Part shown: piece by piece, positions 1 to 8,539 of the stretch
How positions within the stretch are numbered: the stretch's first letter is position 1
Layout of the letters: each line of letters starts with the position of its first letter
Assembly: GCA_003970805.2 (NCBI GenBank)
Contig: CP051152.1
Coordinates: 3,038,001-3,102,000 of the forward strand
DNA from: Undibacterium piscinae
Lineage (GTDB): Bacteria; Pseudomonadota; Gammaproteobacteria; Burkholderiales; Burkholderiaceae_D
Length of the DNA stretch: 64,000 nt
Direction: 5' to 3'
Notes under the pieces: generated by a model
Database searches by the model: none
Told to the model about the DNA's origin: nothing
Seen by the model: only the letters and a program-made list of their open reading frames with translations
Made by a program: the position numbers and the translations under genes

Positions 1-804
1 CGCCGCTATCTTGACATCGGCCAGCTGCTTTAACAGTATCGGTTGGCCGTTTTTCACGGTGACGACCAGATTCTGCAAATCTTCTATACGGGCGCTGCGA
101 CCGATCTGGCGTATCAGGTATTCACGTCCCTGCGCTTCCAGAAATCCGCCGCTGGTGTTGGCGCCGAAATCGCGCAAGGCCGCTTCCAGTTTTTCGCGCT
201 CCACTCCCAGTCTCTGCAATTGATCAGGACGCAGCTCGACGCGGTATTGCCGCACTTCGCCACCGATCGCGATCACCTGCGCCACCCCCGGTATGGTCAG
301 CAGCCGAGGCCGTACCACCCAGTCGGCATATTCGCGTACCGACATAGGGCTTACTTTATCGGGATCAGCCGGTAAGGCGATCAGCAGTATCTCGCCCATG
401 ATGGAAGAGATAGGCCCTAGCTGCGGCACGATACCCGGCGGCAGGGCTTCGCGCACCAGATTGAGACGCTCGGCGATTTGCTGACGGTTGCGGTAAATAT
501 CCGAATTCCACTCAAACTCTACATACACGATGGATAAGCCAACCCCGGACACCGAACGCACGCGGCTCACGCCAGGCATGCCGTTCATGCTAGCTTCAAT
601 AGGAAACGTCACCAGTTGCTCGACCTCTTCCGGTGCCATGCCGCCGGTTTCCGTCATCAGTGTCACGGTCGGTTTATTCAGGTCAGGAAACACGTCCACC
701 GGCATCTGGCGTACCGTGAATACGCCATAGATGATCAAAAACAGCGACATGCCCAGTACCAGCAGGCGCTGCCTGAGGCTGGCGTGGATAATGAAATCAA
801 ACAT
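1..804 (-). CDS. Heavy-metal efflux RND permease (CusA/CzcA family), N-terminal part
   Basis: Inner-membrane proton-driven pump of a tripartite metal efflux complex. Only the first 268 residues are in the window; the gene runs off the left edge with no stop. The protein begins MFDFIIHASLRQRLLVLGMS, with the first transmembrane helix at about residues 12-30. The periplasmic porter region that follows carries VDVFPDLNKPTV and EEVEQLVTFPIE, both typical of the heavy-metal RND group. The ATG lies one base after the stop of the upstream fusion-protein gene, so the two are translated as one operon. The metal (Cu/Ag or Co/Zn/Cd) cannot be fixed because the selectivity residues of the central helices are outside the window. 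The neighbouring two-component pair suggests copper or silver. Confidence 0.9.
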   Translation of the reverse strand, partial: MFDFIIHASLRQRLLVLGMSLFLIIYGVFTVRQMPVDVFPDLNKPTVTLMTETGGMAPEEVEQLVTFPIEASMNGMPGVSRVRSVSGVGLSIVYVEFEWNSDIYRNRQQIAERLNLVREALPPGIVPQLGPISSIMGEILLIALPADPDKVSPMSVREYADWVVRPRLLTIPGVAQVIAIGGEVRQYRVELRPDQLQRLGVEREKLEAALRDFGANTSGGFLEAQGREYLIRQIGRSARIEDLQNLVVTVKNGQPILLKQLADVKIAA

Positions 805-805
805 T

Positions 806-1858
806 TCAGCGCACCTCGGACAATAGGCTGGCAGCGGCGATCACAACGCGATCCCCTTCATGCAGGCCATCGGTGACGGCGATACGGCTGGCATCTAAGG
901 CTTGCTGGCGGACCCGGCGTGCCACGAAGCGCTCGGCCTCGGTATGCACCCATACCACGCTCTCACCGGCGGCATTTTTGACCAGTGCCGCACGCGGTAA
1001 TGCCGCCCCCTTGATGCCCTGCGCGGTAGCGACGATCACCTTGAGCGGCTGACCCACCGCCACCATCGTTTGCGCACTACTGATGCGGAACAGCAAAGGC
1101 AAGGCCTGTTCACGCAACTGGCCGCCACTGCCTATGAATTTCAGATCCAGCGCCGTGCTGCCCGCCAATCCGGTCGCCGAGATCAGGTTAGCCGGAATGC
1201 TGGCATCGTAAGCCAGCGCCTCTACCGCCAAGCGGCTGCTATCGACGATCTCAAACAAAATTTCCCTGGCATCGACTACCTGACCGGCGACCACATTACT
1301 GACGCTGATCACACCGCTGGCCGGTGCCAGCAAGGGCTCGTTGCCATGAATGCTGGCACTGACGAAGTCACGCCGTTTTTGGTAGGCGTCACGCTCTATG
1401 CGCGCCGCTTCGATTTCCTTTTGCGGCACCGCCCCGGTCAGCTGTTCGTAGCGCGCCAGCTTATGGCTGGCGATACTCAATTGCGCTTCCAGTTCAGCCT
1501 GTTGCGCCTGTTGATTGCCGCGTTCGATGGCACTGCCTACCGGACGTAAATACGCCAATAACTCGCCCTTAACGACTTTTCGCCCCAACAGCGGCATGCC
1601 TTTTGGCGCTGGCACAATGCTGCCGGAAAACGCCGCCTGCACCCGGCCACCGGTATCGGGGTCGGCAATCACCTTGCCGTTCAGCTCCACCGTTGCCGCC
1701 AGTGCGCTGATACTGAGCACTTGCGTACGCACGCCTAACTGACGCTGTACCGGTTTAGGAATAAACAGGCTGCCATCGGCTAGTCTTTGTGGTGCGGCCT
1801 TCGCAGTTGGCGTCTTTGTATGCGATCCGGCGCGACTGCGCCGCAGCGATTCACGCAA
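806..1858 (-). CDS. Efflux RND periplasmic adaptor (membrane fusion protein)
   Basis: Adaptor that joins the RND pump to an outer-membrane channel. It shows the usual order: a barrel-sandwich half (ELNGKVIADPDTGGRVQAAF), an alpha-helical hairpin (about residues 110-165, rich in Q, E and A), the second lipoyl half (LLAPASGVISVSNVVAGQVV), and a C-terminal beta-barrel and membrane-proximal domain. The annotated start is TTG and the product lacks a recognisable signal peptide or lipobox, although the reading frame stays open upstream. The N terminus may therefore have been lost or the start misplaced. No outer-membrane factor gene is present upstream, where a CusC/CzcC-like gene would be expected. 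Translationally linked to the pump gene. Confidence 0.85.
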   Translation of the reverse strand: MRESLRRSRAGSHTKTPTAKAAPQRLADGSLFIPKPVQRQLGVRTQVLSISALAATVELNGKVIADPDTGGRVQAAFSGSIVPAPKGMPLLGRKVVKGELLAYLRPVGSAIERGNQQAQQAELEAQLSIASHKLARYEQLTGAVPQKEIEAARIERDAYQKRRDFVSASIHGNEPLLAPASGVISVSNVVAGQVVDAREILFEIVDSSRLAVEALAYDASIPANLISATGLAGSTALDLKFIGSGGQLREQALPLLFRISSAQTMVAVGQPLKVIVATAQGIKGAALPRAALVKNAAGESVVWVHTEAERFVARRVRQQALDASRIAVTDGLHEGDRVVIAAASLLSEVR

Positions 1859-1942
1859 GTTGGCTAGTTGATGAGATTGTAGGCGATCAGAGGGGTGGAG
1901 GATGAGGCCTACCGGCTAGTGTAAAAAGGGCCTTATAATTTT

Positions 1943-2185
1943 TTAGCAATGCCGCACGTTTATTCTTGGCTTCATCGATCCTGGCATGCCCCGGCAAGAC
2001 TTCAATTCTTGCTGACCTAGATTGCTGTTCAGTCGGTCGTTACGACTACTGACGCTGATCGCAGCTGGCTCCGGTGTCCAATTGTCGGCTGTATCGCGGG
2101 CGTCCAATGCAGCCGCTTTGAGCGAAATACTTGCCAGACTGGGTTTGTGCTTATAAAAAAATAGTAAAAGACTGAGTGGTTTCAT
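1943..2185 (-). CDS. Small hypothetical protein, possibly exported or a remnant
   Basis: An 80-residue frame starting at MKPLSLLLFFYKHKPSLASI; the frame could begin 19 codons earlier. A hydrophobic N terminus followed by Ala-rich sequence resembles a damaged signal peptide. No family was recognised. It lies directly beside the palindrome at 2251-2274 and upstream of the adaptor gene on the same strand. That is the place of the first gene of the efflux operon, so it may be a remnant of a small metal-binding protein or of the missing outer-membrane factor. The coding call rests only on position and an open frame. Confidence 0.3.
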   Translation of the reverse strand: MKPLSLLLFFYKHKPSLASISLKAAALDARDTADNWTPEPAAISVSSRNDRLNSNLGQQELKSCRGMPGSMKPRINVRHC

Positions 2186-2250
2186 GACAAACTTGATTGG
2201 GCGACGATGCTGCTCATTATGAAGAGGGCGTACAAACGACAAGATGACAC

Positions 2251-2274
2251 CAAGATTACATTCTTGTAATCTTG
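2251..2274. promoter_or_regulatory. Perfect palindrome, candidate metal-responsive operator
   Basis: Two perfect 10-bp inverted arms (CAAGATTACA and TGTAATCTTG) flank a TTCT spacer. It lies between the divergent efflux-side ORF and the response regulator gene, about 57 bp before the regulator ATG. Size and layout match boxes bound by CusR/CopR-type OmpR-family regulators. Binding by the adjacent regulator is inferred. Confidence 0.65.
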
Positions 2275-2330
2275 TGCTAGCTTGCTCGTGTCGGGCGCAT
2301 AATCGAGCCCATCGATTTTTTGGAAAATCT

Positions 2331-3011
2331 ATGAAAATTCTGGTGGTTGAAGATGAGCTTAAAACCGGCGAATACCTGAAACAAGGACTACTTGAGGCCG
2401 GCTTTGTTGTCGATTTAGCGCGCGATGGGGTGGACGGCCTCCATTTAGCTAAGAGTGGCGACTATGCTTTGGCGATTTTAGATGTCATGCTGCCTAAATT
2501 AAATGGCTGGCAGGTGTTGGCGGGGATGCGCGCAGCCGCTTGCGAAACGCCAGTTCTATTCCTGACTGCGCGCGATCAGGTTGAGGATAGGGTAAAGGGC
2601 CTGGAACTAGGAGCCGACGATTATCTGGTGAAACCCTTTGCTTTTTCAGAACTATTGGCACGAGTAAAAACCGTCTTGCGGCGTGGCAACCGTACTCTGG
2701 AACTGGAGCAAATACGCGTGGCCGATCTGGAGTTAGATTTGCTCAAACGCCGTGTCACTCGGGCTGGAAAACGCATAGACCTCACCGCCAAAGAATTCGC
2801 CTTGCTTGAATTACTCTTGCGACGACGGGGCGAAGTTTTGCCACGCTCCTTGATTGCTTCGCAGATTTGGGACATGAATTTTGATAGCGATAGCAATGTC
2901 ATAGAAGTAGCGGTGCGCCGCTTACGCGCAAAAGTCGATGACGACTTCGAACGCAAATTGATACGTACCGTCAGAGGCATGGGTTATGTTTTCGACGAAA
3001 ACGATGAATGA
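2331..3011 (+). CDS. OmpR-family response regulator (CusR/CopR-type)
   Basis: DNA-binding response regulator of 226 residues, the normal length for the family. The receiver domain (1-115) has the acidic pair near residues 7-8, the phospho-acceptor Asp51 in [12 protein letters not shown], the conserved Thr in FLTARD and the Lys in LVKPFAFSE. The C-terminal winged helix (about 125-220) ends in [11 protein letters not shown]. The ATG at the start of [16 protein letters not shown] was chosen because that is the canonical receiver start; the frame is open 29 codons further upstream. Its kinase lies about 550 bp downstream, separated by a frameshifted small gene. The sequence is closest in style to heavy-metal regulators; the ligand is inferred from the efflux operon alongside. 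Confidence 0.88.
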   Translation: MKILVVEDELKTGEYLKQGLLEAGFVVDLARDGVDGLHLAKSGDYALAILDVMLPKLNGWQVLAGMRAAACETPVLFLTARDQVEDRVKGLELGADDYLVKPFAFSELLARVKTVLRRGNRTLELEQIRVADLELDLLKRRVTRAGKRIDLTAKEFALLELLLRRRGEVLPRSLIASQIWDMNFDSDSNVIEVAVRRLRAKVDDDFERKLIRTVRGMGYVFDENDE

Positions 3012-3080
3012 GCTGGACTAAGGCTAGTGTAAAAACGGCATTCGCTTAGTCTAGAAATTTTTTATTGAGGGTGAAAAAAG

Positions 3081-3513
3081 ATGTATAAGCCTTATTTATG
3101 CTTAGTTTTTTGGCTCTTCAGCGGCCTCGCTAGCGCCAATGAAGCTAGCGAAGTAGTCAGCGAATTTTATCGCGCAATGCCTAGCGGTGATCTATGAGTC
3201 CAAAGTAAACGAATTATTATCACCAGAGATCACTATCTATGAGTCAGGTTATGTAGAACGATCTCGCGCTGAGTATGCAGCACATCATTTGCCTGAAGAT
3301 ATAGCCTTCGCCAAAGCCTCAAGCCGCAAGGTTAGGCAACACACTGAGAGAAAAGATGGGAATTTCAGCTTTATCTTGGAGGAGACTGAAACCAAGGTCA
3401 AAATAAAAGGCAAGAATGTCACCATTCTAGGCACAGAAACCACCGTCTTGCAAAAAATTGATGAGCAGTGGCGCATCGTGCATCTGCATTGGTCATCACG
3501 GAAACCTAAGTAA
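3081..3513 (+). pseudogene. Exported DUF4440/SnoaL-like (NTF2 fold) protein, frameshifted
   Basis: The first frame gives a clear signal peptide (MYKPYLCLVFWLFSGLASA) and the start of an NTF2-like domain (EVVSEFYRAMPSGDL), then stops. The next frame continues the same domain with KVNELLSPEITIYESGY, RAEYAAHHLPEDI and a C-terminal WRIVHLHWSSR. A single extra base near 3185-3195 explains the break. Small DUF4440 proteins of this type are often found beside copper regulators in betaproteobacteria; their function is unknown. It lies between the response regulator and kinase genes and would have been co-transcribed with them. Either a real pseudogene or a one-base consensus error. Confidence 0.75.
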
Positions 3514-3565
3514 GTCCTATACGTTTATTTATTAAGCCACCAAGTATCCAGACGCTCACCAAATA

Positions 3566-4975
3566 ATGATTAAAAACGTACAAAAATTTCGCAAAATTTC
3601 CCTTACTCTACGCCTGACTATACTCTTCGCTTGCCTCTCTACCACCGTGTTACTGATGCTAGGTGTATTGGTTGGAGCCTCAGAGGAAGAGCATTTTATA
3701 GAGCAAGATATGGAGTTGATGAGCGGAAAATTAGACTTGGTCGCGCATCTACTGGATAAAACCCAGGATAGCTCAGGTCTGGATAACTTGGCGGGCCTGC
3801 TCAACGATTCCCTGGTTGGTCACCATGGCTTGTCGGTGGTGATTTTGCAGCCGGACGGCAGTACTCTCTTTGCTAGCCATGATGCGCAATTTCCCGCGAG
3901 TTTATTGGATAGACGACTAGTCAAAAAACATCCCATGCCGGTAACTTGGCAGCAAACAGTTTCCTCTGAGCGTATTCCTATGCGCGGCATTTCGGCCTTG
4001 CTGCCTTCCGGCATCGCAGGTAGCACTCCCTTGCTGGTCGCGCTCGCCGTGGATATTAGCCACCATGAACATTTCATGGCTTCCTTCAGAAAGACGCTTT
4101 GGCTGGCTGTCGGTATCGCCGCCTTAGTGGTGAGTATACTTGGCTGGGCGATAGTAAAACATGGTTTGGCTCCACTACAGGCAATCCGTCAGGGGGCTGC
4201 CGGGGTGACTGCGGATAGTCTCAATTACCGGCTAGGCTTGGAGGCGATACCCGTAGAACTGGCGGACTTGGCAGAAAGCCTGAACAATATGCTGGCGCGC
4301 TTAGAGGACTCGTTTCAACGGTTAAAAGATTTCTCTACCGATTTGGCGCATGAGTTACGTACCCCTATCAGCAATTTGATGACGCAAACCCAGGTCGCGT
4401 TGTCGCGTACCCGCAGCGAGGAAGAATACCGTGAAGTATTGGCTTCAAATGTAGAAGAATATGAGCGTCTGGCGCGCATGATCGCTGATATGTTGTTCTT
4501 GGCACAGGCCGAAAATGGCTTGATCGTGCTGAATCGAGAAGCGGTTGATCTGGCCAAAGAGATAGAAAAATTATTCGATTTTTTCGATGCTCTGGCGGAG
4601 GAACGACAATTGCGGCTCTCATTGGTGGGGACGGGTCACTATCATGGCGACAAACTGATGTTGCGCAGGGCTCTGGCTAATCTTTTATCGAATGCGATCC
4701 GCCATTCCCCCATTGCTGGCGATATACAATTTTCTATCGATCAGAAAGAGCAACAGACCATTATTCGAATTCGCAACCAGGGAGAAGCTATTCCTGCTGA
4801 GCACATCAGCCATATTTTTGATCGTTTTTACCGTGCCGATCCTTCGCGCCACAGTAATGGTGAAGGCGCCGGCCTGGGCTTATCGATCACACGTTCAATT
4901 ATTCTGGCTCACGGGGGTGAGATTTTTGTGGAATCAGGACTGACAGGTGTTTGCTTTGAAATCCATCTGAAATAA
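3566..4975 (+). CDS. Heavy-metal sensor histidine kinase (CusS-type)
   Basis: Membrane sensor kinase of 469 residues that should phosphorylate the OmpR-type regulator encoded just upstream. It has one helix at about 16-38, a periplasmic domain of about 130 residues and a second helix near 175-195. A HAMP linker follows, then HisKA with the phospho-acceptor His262 in LAHELRTPISN and an ATPase domain with the N box NLLSNAIRHSP and a G box near GLGLSITRSI. Domain order and length match the CusS/CopS group. The periplasmic domain shows no obvious Met-rich copper site. The ATG overlaps an AT-rich stretch without a strong ribosome site. Confidence 0.88.
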   Translation: MIKNVQKFRKISLTLRLTILFACLSTTVLLMLGVLVGASEEEHFIEQDMELMSGKLDLVAHLLDKTQDSSGLDNLAGLLNDSLVGHHGLSVVILQPDGSTLFASHDAQFPASLLDRRLVKKHPMPVTWQQTVSSERIPMRGISALLPSGIAGSTPLLVALAVDISHHEHFMASFRKTLWLAVGIAALVVSILGWAIVKHGLAPLQAIRQGAAGVTADSLNYRLGLEAIPVELADLAESLNNMLARLEDSFQRLKDFSTDLAHELRTPISNLMTQTQVALSRTRSEEEYREVLASNVEEYERLARMIADMLFLAQAENGLIVLNREAVDLAKEIEKLFDFFDALAEERQLRLSLVGTGHYHGDKLMLRRALANLLSNAIRHSPIAGDIQFSIDQKEQQTIIRIRNQGEAIPAEHISHIFDRFYRADPSRHSNGEGAGLGLSITRSIILAHGGEIFVESGLTGVCFEIHLK

Positions 4976-5090
4976 GTGAGCAAGCGCGTAGCGCAGTAAA
5001 AATTTCAGCATGTTGATAGTCTGCCTTGCTTAGGTAGAAACCAAGCATAGGGCTTAAAATGAGCGCCTTCATAAATTAAATTTCCTTTCT

Positions 5091-5654
5091 ATGTCAGACT
5101 CTTTCACACCGCAAGTTGCTATCATTGGTGGCGGCCCCGCTGGGCTAATGGCCGCCGAGGTACTCAGTAGTGCGGGTGTGCAGGTCGATGTTTACGATGC
5201 CATGCCTTCCTTGGGACGGAAATTTTTACAGGCTGGGGTCGGCGGTATGAATATTACCCATAGCGAAGCGTTTGACACATTTTGTACTCGGTATGGCCCA
5301 CCTCAGGCGCAGGCTCAATTGCAGGCGGCGCTAGAACAATTACCACCAACGGCGCTGCGCGCTTGGGTGCATGGCTTGGGCATCGATACCTTTGTCGGTA
5401 GTTCGGGTCGTGTTTTTCCTACCGAGATGAAGGCTGCGCCTTTGTTGCGTGCCTGGCTGCATAGACTGCGCAGCGACGGCGTGCGCTTGCATGTTCGTCA
5501 TCGCGGTGGTTATTTAGACCGCTTGTTTTGCGCCAGTGAAATGCTCGATTGGGAAGCGCCTACCGGTGGTTATTTATTGACCGCTTGTTTTGCCAGTGGC
5601 AAACAGGCGGGATCGGGTGTACTGGAATGGTTGTCTCAGCAGGAAAAAAACTAA
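5091..5654 (+). pseudogene. HI0933-family flavoprotein with a large internal deletion
   Basis: The N terminus is a normal FAD-binding domain (VAIIGGGPAGLMAAEVL, then LGRKFLQAGVGGMNITHSE) of the HI0933/TIGR03862 family, whose members are about 400 residues long. After residue about 143 the sequence jumps to the extreme C terminus (LDWEAPTGGYLLTACFASGK, GSGVLEWL), leaving 187 residues. About 200 central residues, including the middle domain and part of the Rossmann fold, are gone. An imperfect 34-bp duplication lies at the joint, so the residues before the true C terminus are a shifted copy of it. The reading frame is still open, but the product is unlikely to fold as a normal oxidoreductase. 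Confidence 0.8.
5505..5598. repeat. Imperfect 34-bp tandem duplication at a deletion joint
   Basis: Copies at 5505-5538 and 5565-5598 share GGTGGTTATTTA, then ACCGCTTGTTTTG and CCAGTG. They differ by 2-nt gaps at two places. The second copy encodes the authentic C terminus of the flavoprotein family; the first encodes a frame-shifted version of it directly after the truncated N-terminal half. Confidence 0.8.
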
Positions 5655-5733
5655 TACAGTGAAGTTGCGATAAGGAAAAATTGATACAATGGTACTGATA
5701 TTTTAAATAATCTTAAGGTTGTGTTTTTTTTTC

Positions 5734-6078
5734 ATGAGTGACTATCGTTCCAAGCCCCGTTCCAATGTGTCATGGCGTGCCGCAATTTTGATCTCTGCCG
5801 GCAATATCGTACCGGCGAAAATCGTTAATTTCTCGGGTGGAGGCATACAAGTCCAATGCGAGCGCTTGTTAAGAGATGGCCAGACTTATCAGATGATGAT
5901 GGAAGTGCCTGATCAATATGACGCTTCGGTTCGTACCCAGGTCATTTGTAAGGCGACTTGCCTGTATGCGCTGCTGAGCGGTAGCGAATATCGCGCCGGC
6001 ATGAAATACTTTGAGGTGCCGCCACAACATCAGGAGCTCTTGAAGAGCTGGGGTGGCAAGGTCGCAATGGCGGCATAG
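5734..6078 (+). CDS. PilZ domain protein
   Basis: A 114-residue single-domain protein. It has the PilZ signature: an N-terminal Arg-containing segment (YRSKPRSNVSWRA) and the second motif (IVNFSGGGIQVQC, the D/NxSxxG element). PilZ domains bind cyclic di-GMP and relay it to motility, adhesion or polysaccharide machinery. The first arginine motif is weaker than the RxxxR consensus, so ligand binding is likely but not certain. The ATG at MSDYRSK follows a T-rich stretch; an upstream GTG in frame is less plausible. It stands alone between a broken flavoprotein gene and the ybaK-like gene. An HD-GYP protein elsewhere in the window also belongs to cyclic di-GMP signalling. Confidence 0.85.
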   Translation: MSDYRSKPRSNVSWRAAILISAGNIVPAKIVNFSGGGIQVQCERLLRDGQTYQMMMEVPDQYDASVRTQVICKATCLYALLSGSEYRAGMKYFEVPPQHQELLKSWGGKVAMAA

Positions 6079-6082
6079 TAAT

Positions 6083-6105
6083 GGCAGGCGGCAAGCAAGC
6101 CTGCC
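6083..6105 (+). terminator. Candidate terminator hairpin after the PilZ gene
   Basis: A perfect 7-bp stem (GGCAGGC paired with GCCTGCC) just after the PilZ stop. It is followed by a short T/G-rich stretch rather than a clean T run, so termination is only plausible. Confidence 0.4.
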
Positions 6106-6155
6106 CCTGTTGTGTTATACATGGATTCCATTTTTATGTTTATCCATAGTTTGTC

Positions 6156-6674
6156 ATGACCACAGATCAACTTCTTCCCGACAGCACACAGCGTGTCGCC
6201 GCATTACTGCAGGCCCTGGGTCATCCTTTTCCTATCGTCATGTTGCCGGCAAGCGGCAAGACCTCGGCCGAGGCTGCGGCCGGTTTGGGTTGCAGTGTCG
6301 CCGAGATCGCCAAATCCATCGTGTTTCGCCGCCTCTCTGATAATGCCGCCGTGATGGTGGTTGCCAGCGGTATTAACCGCGTCGATGAGCAAAAAGTGGC
6401 GGCCATAGTTGGCCCGCTAGGCAAGGCGGACGCTAAATTCGTCAAGGAAAAAATCGGCTATGCAATAGGCGGCGTCTGCCCTATCGGCCACTTAGAGAAA
6501 ACCGTCATGTTGATTGATCAGGACTTAATGCAATATTCCACCATCTGGGCCGCAGCCGGCCATCCGCACGCCGTGTTCAGCCTGACGCCGGCGCAGTTGC
6601 AGGCCATGACTGCCGCACCGGTCGCAGCGATCGCCCAGAACATGATAGTTGCCGCAACAGAGGTGGTGGCATGA
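6156..6674 (+). CDS. YbaK/EbsC-family aminoacyl-tRNA deacylase-like protein
   Basis: A 172-residue protein of the YbaK/ProX superfamily, whose members hydrolyse mischarged Cys- or Ala-tRNA(Pro) or related species. Recognisable elements are the AAAGLGCSVAEIAKSIVFR region, VMVVASGINRVDEQKV and the GYAIGGVCPIGH segment with the conserved GG-P-GH loop that forms the substrate pocket. Length is normal. It overlaps the DUF1289 gene by four bases (ATGA), so the two are translationally coupled. Which amino acid is edited cannot be told from sequence alone; this branch is usually annotated only as YbaK/EbsC. Confidence 0.85.
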   Translation: MTTDQLLPDSTQRVAALLQALGHPFPIVMLPASGKTSAEAAAGLGCSVAEIAKSIVFRRLSDNAAVMVVASGINRVDEQKVAAIVGPLGKADAKFVKEKIGYAIGGVCPIGHLEKTVMLIDQDLMQYSTIWAAAGHPHAVFSLTPAQLQAMTAAPVAAIAQNMIVAATEVVA

Positions 6675-6892
6675 GTATCCTTTACGAATATGAACCGGAT
6701 AGCCCGCAGTCTATCAACGCCACCGAAGTACCGTCACCATGCATCGGCGTTTGCAAGATGGACGATGAGCGCAAATGGTGCCTCGGTTGCTTTCGCTCTA
6801 TCGATGAATTGCGCGCCTGGAGTACCGCTAGTCCGGACAGCAAGCGTGAAGTATGGCGCGAGGTTAAACAGCGCATGTTTGCCAGCATCTAA
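6671..6892 (+). CDS. DUF1289 protein (YdhL-like), Cys-rich small protein
   Basis: A 73-residue protein with the DUF1289 pattern VPSPCIGVCKMDDERKWCLG followed by C-x-R-S-I-D-E. The four conserved cysteines suggest a small metal-binding fold. The function of the family is not known. It starts inside the last codon of the ybaK-like gene and is followed 27 bp later by an MBL hydrolase on the same strand, so all three are probably one transcript. Confidence 0.85.
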   Translation: MSILYEYEPDSPQSINATEVPSPCIGVCKMDDERKWCLGCFRSIDELRAWSTASPDSKREVWREVKQRMFASI

Positions 6893-6919
6893 ATTTCATA
6901 CGGCTAAGCGGGGACGCAG

Positions 6920-7855
6920 ATGGCATCGGATCATACGTCGGATAGTGCAATAGTGTTGCCTGCTGGCATGCACGTGTTTGAGCGCGGCTGGTTGTCATCG
7001 AACAATATCCTACTGATTGACGACGACAGCGCCGCGCTGGTTGACAGCGGTTACCTGACTCATGCAGAGCAGACGCTGGCGCTGCTGCAAGCGACGCTCG
7101 ACGGCCGATCGCTGACTACCCTGATCAATACCCATCTGCATTCCGACCACTGTGGTGGCAACGCCTTGCTGCAGCGTACGTATGGCTGCCGCACTTTGAT
7201 TCCGCAGGCAGATGCCGCTGCCGTTGGTGTTTGGGATGAGCAAGCGCTCACCTATCAGGCTACCGGTCAGCAATGCGAGCGCTTCGCTTATGACGCTTGC
7301 ATCGCGCCCGGTGATACGCTGACGATGGCCAGGCTGGAATGGCAAGTGATGGCGGCACCGGGGCACGATCCGCATTCCATGATGCTGTATTGCGCCAGCG
7401 AAGCGATACTGATTTCGGCCGATGCCTTGTGGGAACACGGTTTTGGCGTGATCTTTCCCGAGCTGGAGGGCGAATCGGGCTTTGCCGAGCAGGCAGCGGT
7501 ATTGCAATTGATTTCAGATTTGTCCCCGCGCCTGGTGATACCCGGTCACGGCGCGCCGTTCACCGGGCTTGCTGCGGCGCTAGACAGGGCGCGCAGCCGG
7601 CTTGATTACCTGATGGCCGACGGTAGCCGAAATGCCCGCAATGCGCTCAAGGTCTTGATCGCTTTCCTGCTGCTGGACAGGCAAAAATTCTCGCTGCAAC
7701 AAGTCGCCAGTCACGTTCGTGGCAGCCGTCTGATGGCGGCCGCGGCACGGCAACTGGCGACGCCGGTCGATCTGCTGATTATGCAGTTAGCCGCTGAGTT
7801 GGTGAGCGCAGGTGTTGCACGGATGGACGGTGAGTTCTTGTTGAATGCGCGTTGA
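6920..7855 (+). CDS. MBL-fold metallo-hydrolase
   Basis: Metallo-beta-lactamase superfamily hydrolase of 311 residues. It carries the zinc motif THLHSDHCGGN at about residue 70, a further His in APGHDPHSMML, the Asp of ILISADALW and the final His in VIPGHGAPF. A helical C-terminal region of about 90 residues follows the core, as in hydrolases of the RNase Z/glyoxalase-like clade. The substrate is unknown. It is the last gene of the ybaK-DUF1289-MBL group and is convergent with the GST gene, with a 26-bp gap. Confidence 0.85.
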   Translation: MASDHTSDSAIVLPAGMHVFERGWLSSNNILLIDDDSAALVDSGYLTHAEQTLALLQATLDGRSLTTLINTHLHSDHCGGNALLQRTYGCRTLIPQADAAAVGVWDEQALTYQATGQQCERFAYDACIAPGDTLTMARLEWQVMAAPGHDPHSMMLYCASEAILISADALWEHGFGVIFPELEGESGFAEQAAVLQLISDLSPRLVIPGHGAPFTGLAAALDRARSRLDYLMADGSRNARNALKVLIAFLLLDRQKFSLQQVASHVRGSRLMAAAARQLATPVDLLIMQLAAELVSAGVARMDGEFLLNAR

Positions 7856-7881
7856 GTCGCGCTACCGATGGTAAGGGGTGA

Positions 7882-8505
7882 TCATGGCAGCCCGTTTCTG
7901 CCATGCAGCAGGTATCCCTCGCGCTGGCTCAGGCGTTCATAATACGCTTGCACCGCAGGTAAAGGTGGATGCTCCAGAGGTGCCGCCATCCAGCGATGCA
8001 CGGATAAGCCAAGCACGACATCCGCTAGTGTGAATGTCGCCCCGTTGACGTAAGCATCGGTGCTGGCCAGTTGTGCGTCGAGCAGGCCCATGTGGCGATT
8101 CCATAGTTCCACGCCAGCGGCTAGTGCGACGGGGTCGGTATGCGCCGGACTGCGACGCACCAGTGCCATGAAGGCATAGCGCCAGGAGTTATTCAGCTCG
8201 GTGGCCTGCCAGTCCATCCACTTCTCCACCTGCGCCCTAGCCATGGCATCAACTGGTAGCAGATCGCTGCGCTGATGTTTGTTGGCGAGATAGCGGCAAA
8301 TGCTATTCGATTCCCATAAGGTCTCGCCTTCATCCTGTATCACCGGCACCATGCCGTTGGGATTGAGCGCCAGAAAGTAAGGCGTATCGGTCGCCTGTTC
8401 CCCGGATCCCCATTGTTCGAGTTGGTAAGGGATACCAATTTCGGCGCAGGTCCAGAGTACTTTGCGCACGTTGATGGAGGACGACTTGCCGAGAATTTTT
8501 AACAT
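7882..8505 (-). CDS. Glutathione S-transferase family protein
   Basis: Cytosolic GST-like enzyme of 207 residues. The thioredoxin-like N-terminal domain (1-80) has SSSINVRKVLW, the cis-Pro segment NPNGMVPVIQD and the ESNSICRYLA glutathione-binding loop. The all-helical C-terminal domain has VNGATFTLADVVLG. The start MLKILGKSS was chosen because it is the usual GST start; the open frame extends 12 codons into the remnant of a sensor kinase. The natural promoter region is missing because the kinase pseudogene abuts directly, so expression control is unclear. The physiological substrate is unknown. Confidence 0.87.
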   Translation of the reverse strand: MLKILGKSSSINVRKVLWTCAEIGIPYQLEQWGSGEQATDTPYFLALNPNGMVPVIQDEGETLWESNSICRYLANKHQRSDLLPVDAMARAQVEKWMDWQATELNNSWRYAFMALVRRSPAHTDPVALAAGVELWNRHMGLLDAQLASTDAYVNGATFTLADVVLGLSVHRWMAAPLEHPPLPAVQAYYERLSQREGYLLHGRNGLP

Positions 8506-8539
8506 GATGAAGATTGCGCCCATTCGCTGGGTTGTCGCC

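Noticed and set aside
1070..1549. Plus-strand ORF inside the efflux adaptor gene
   Set aside because: Shadow of the adaptor reading frame without ribosome site or family match.
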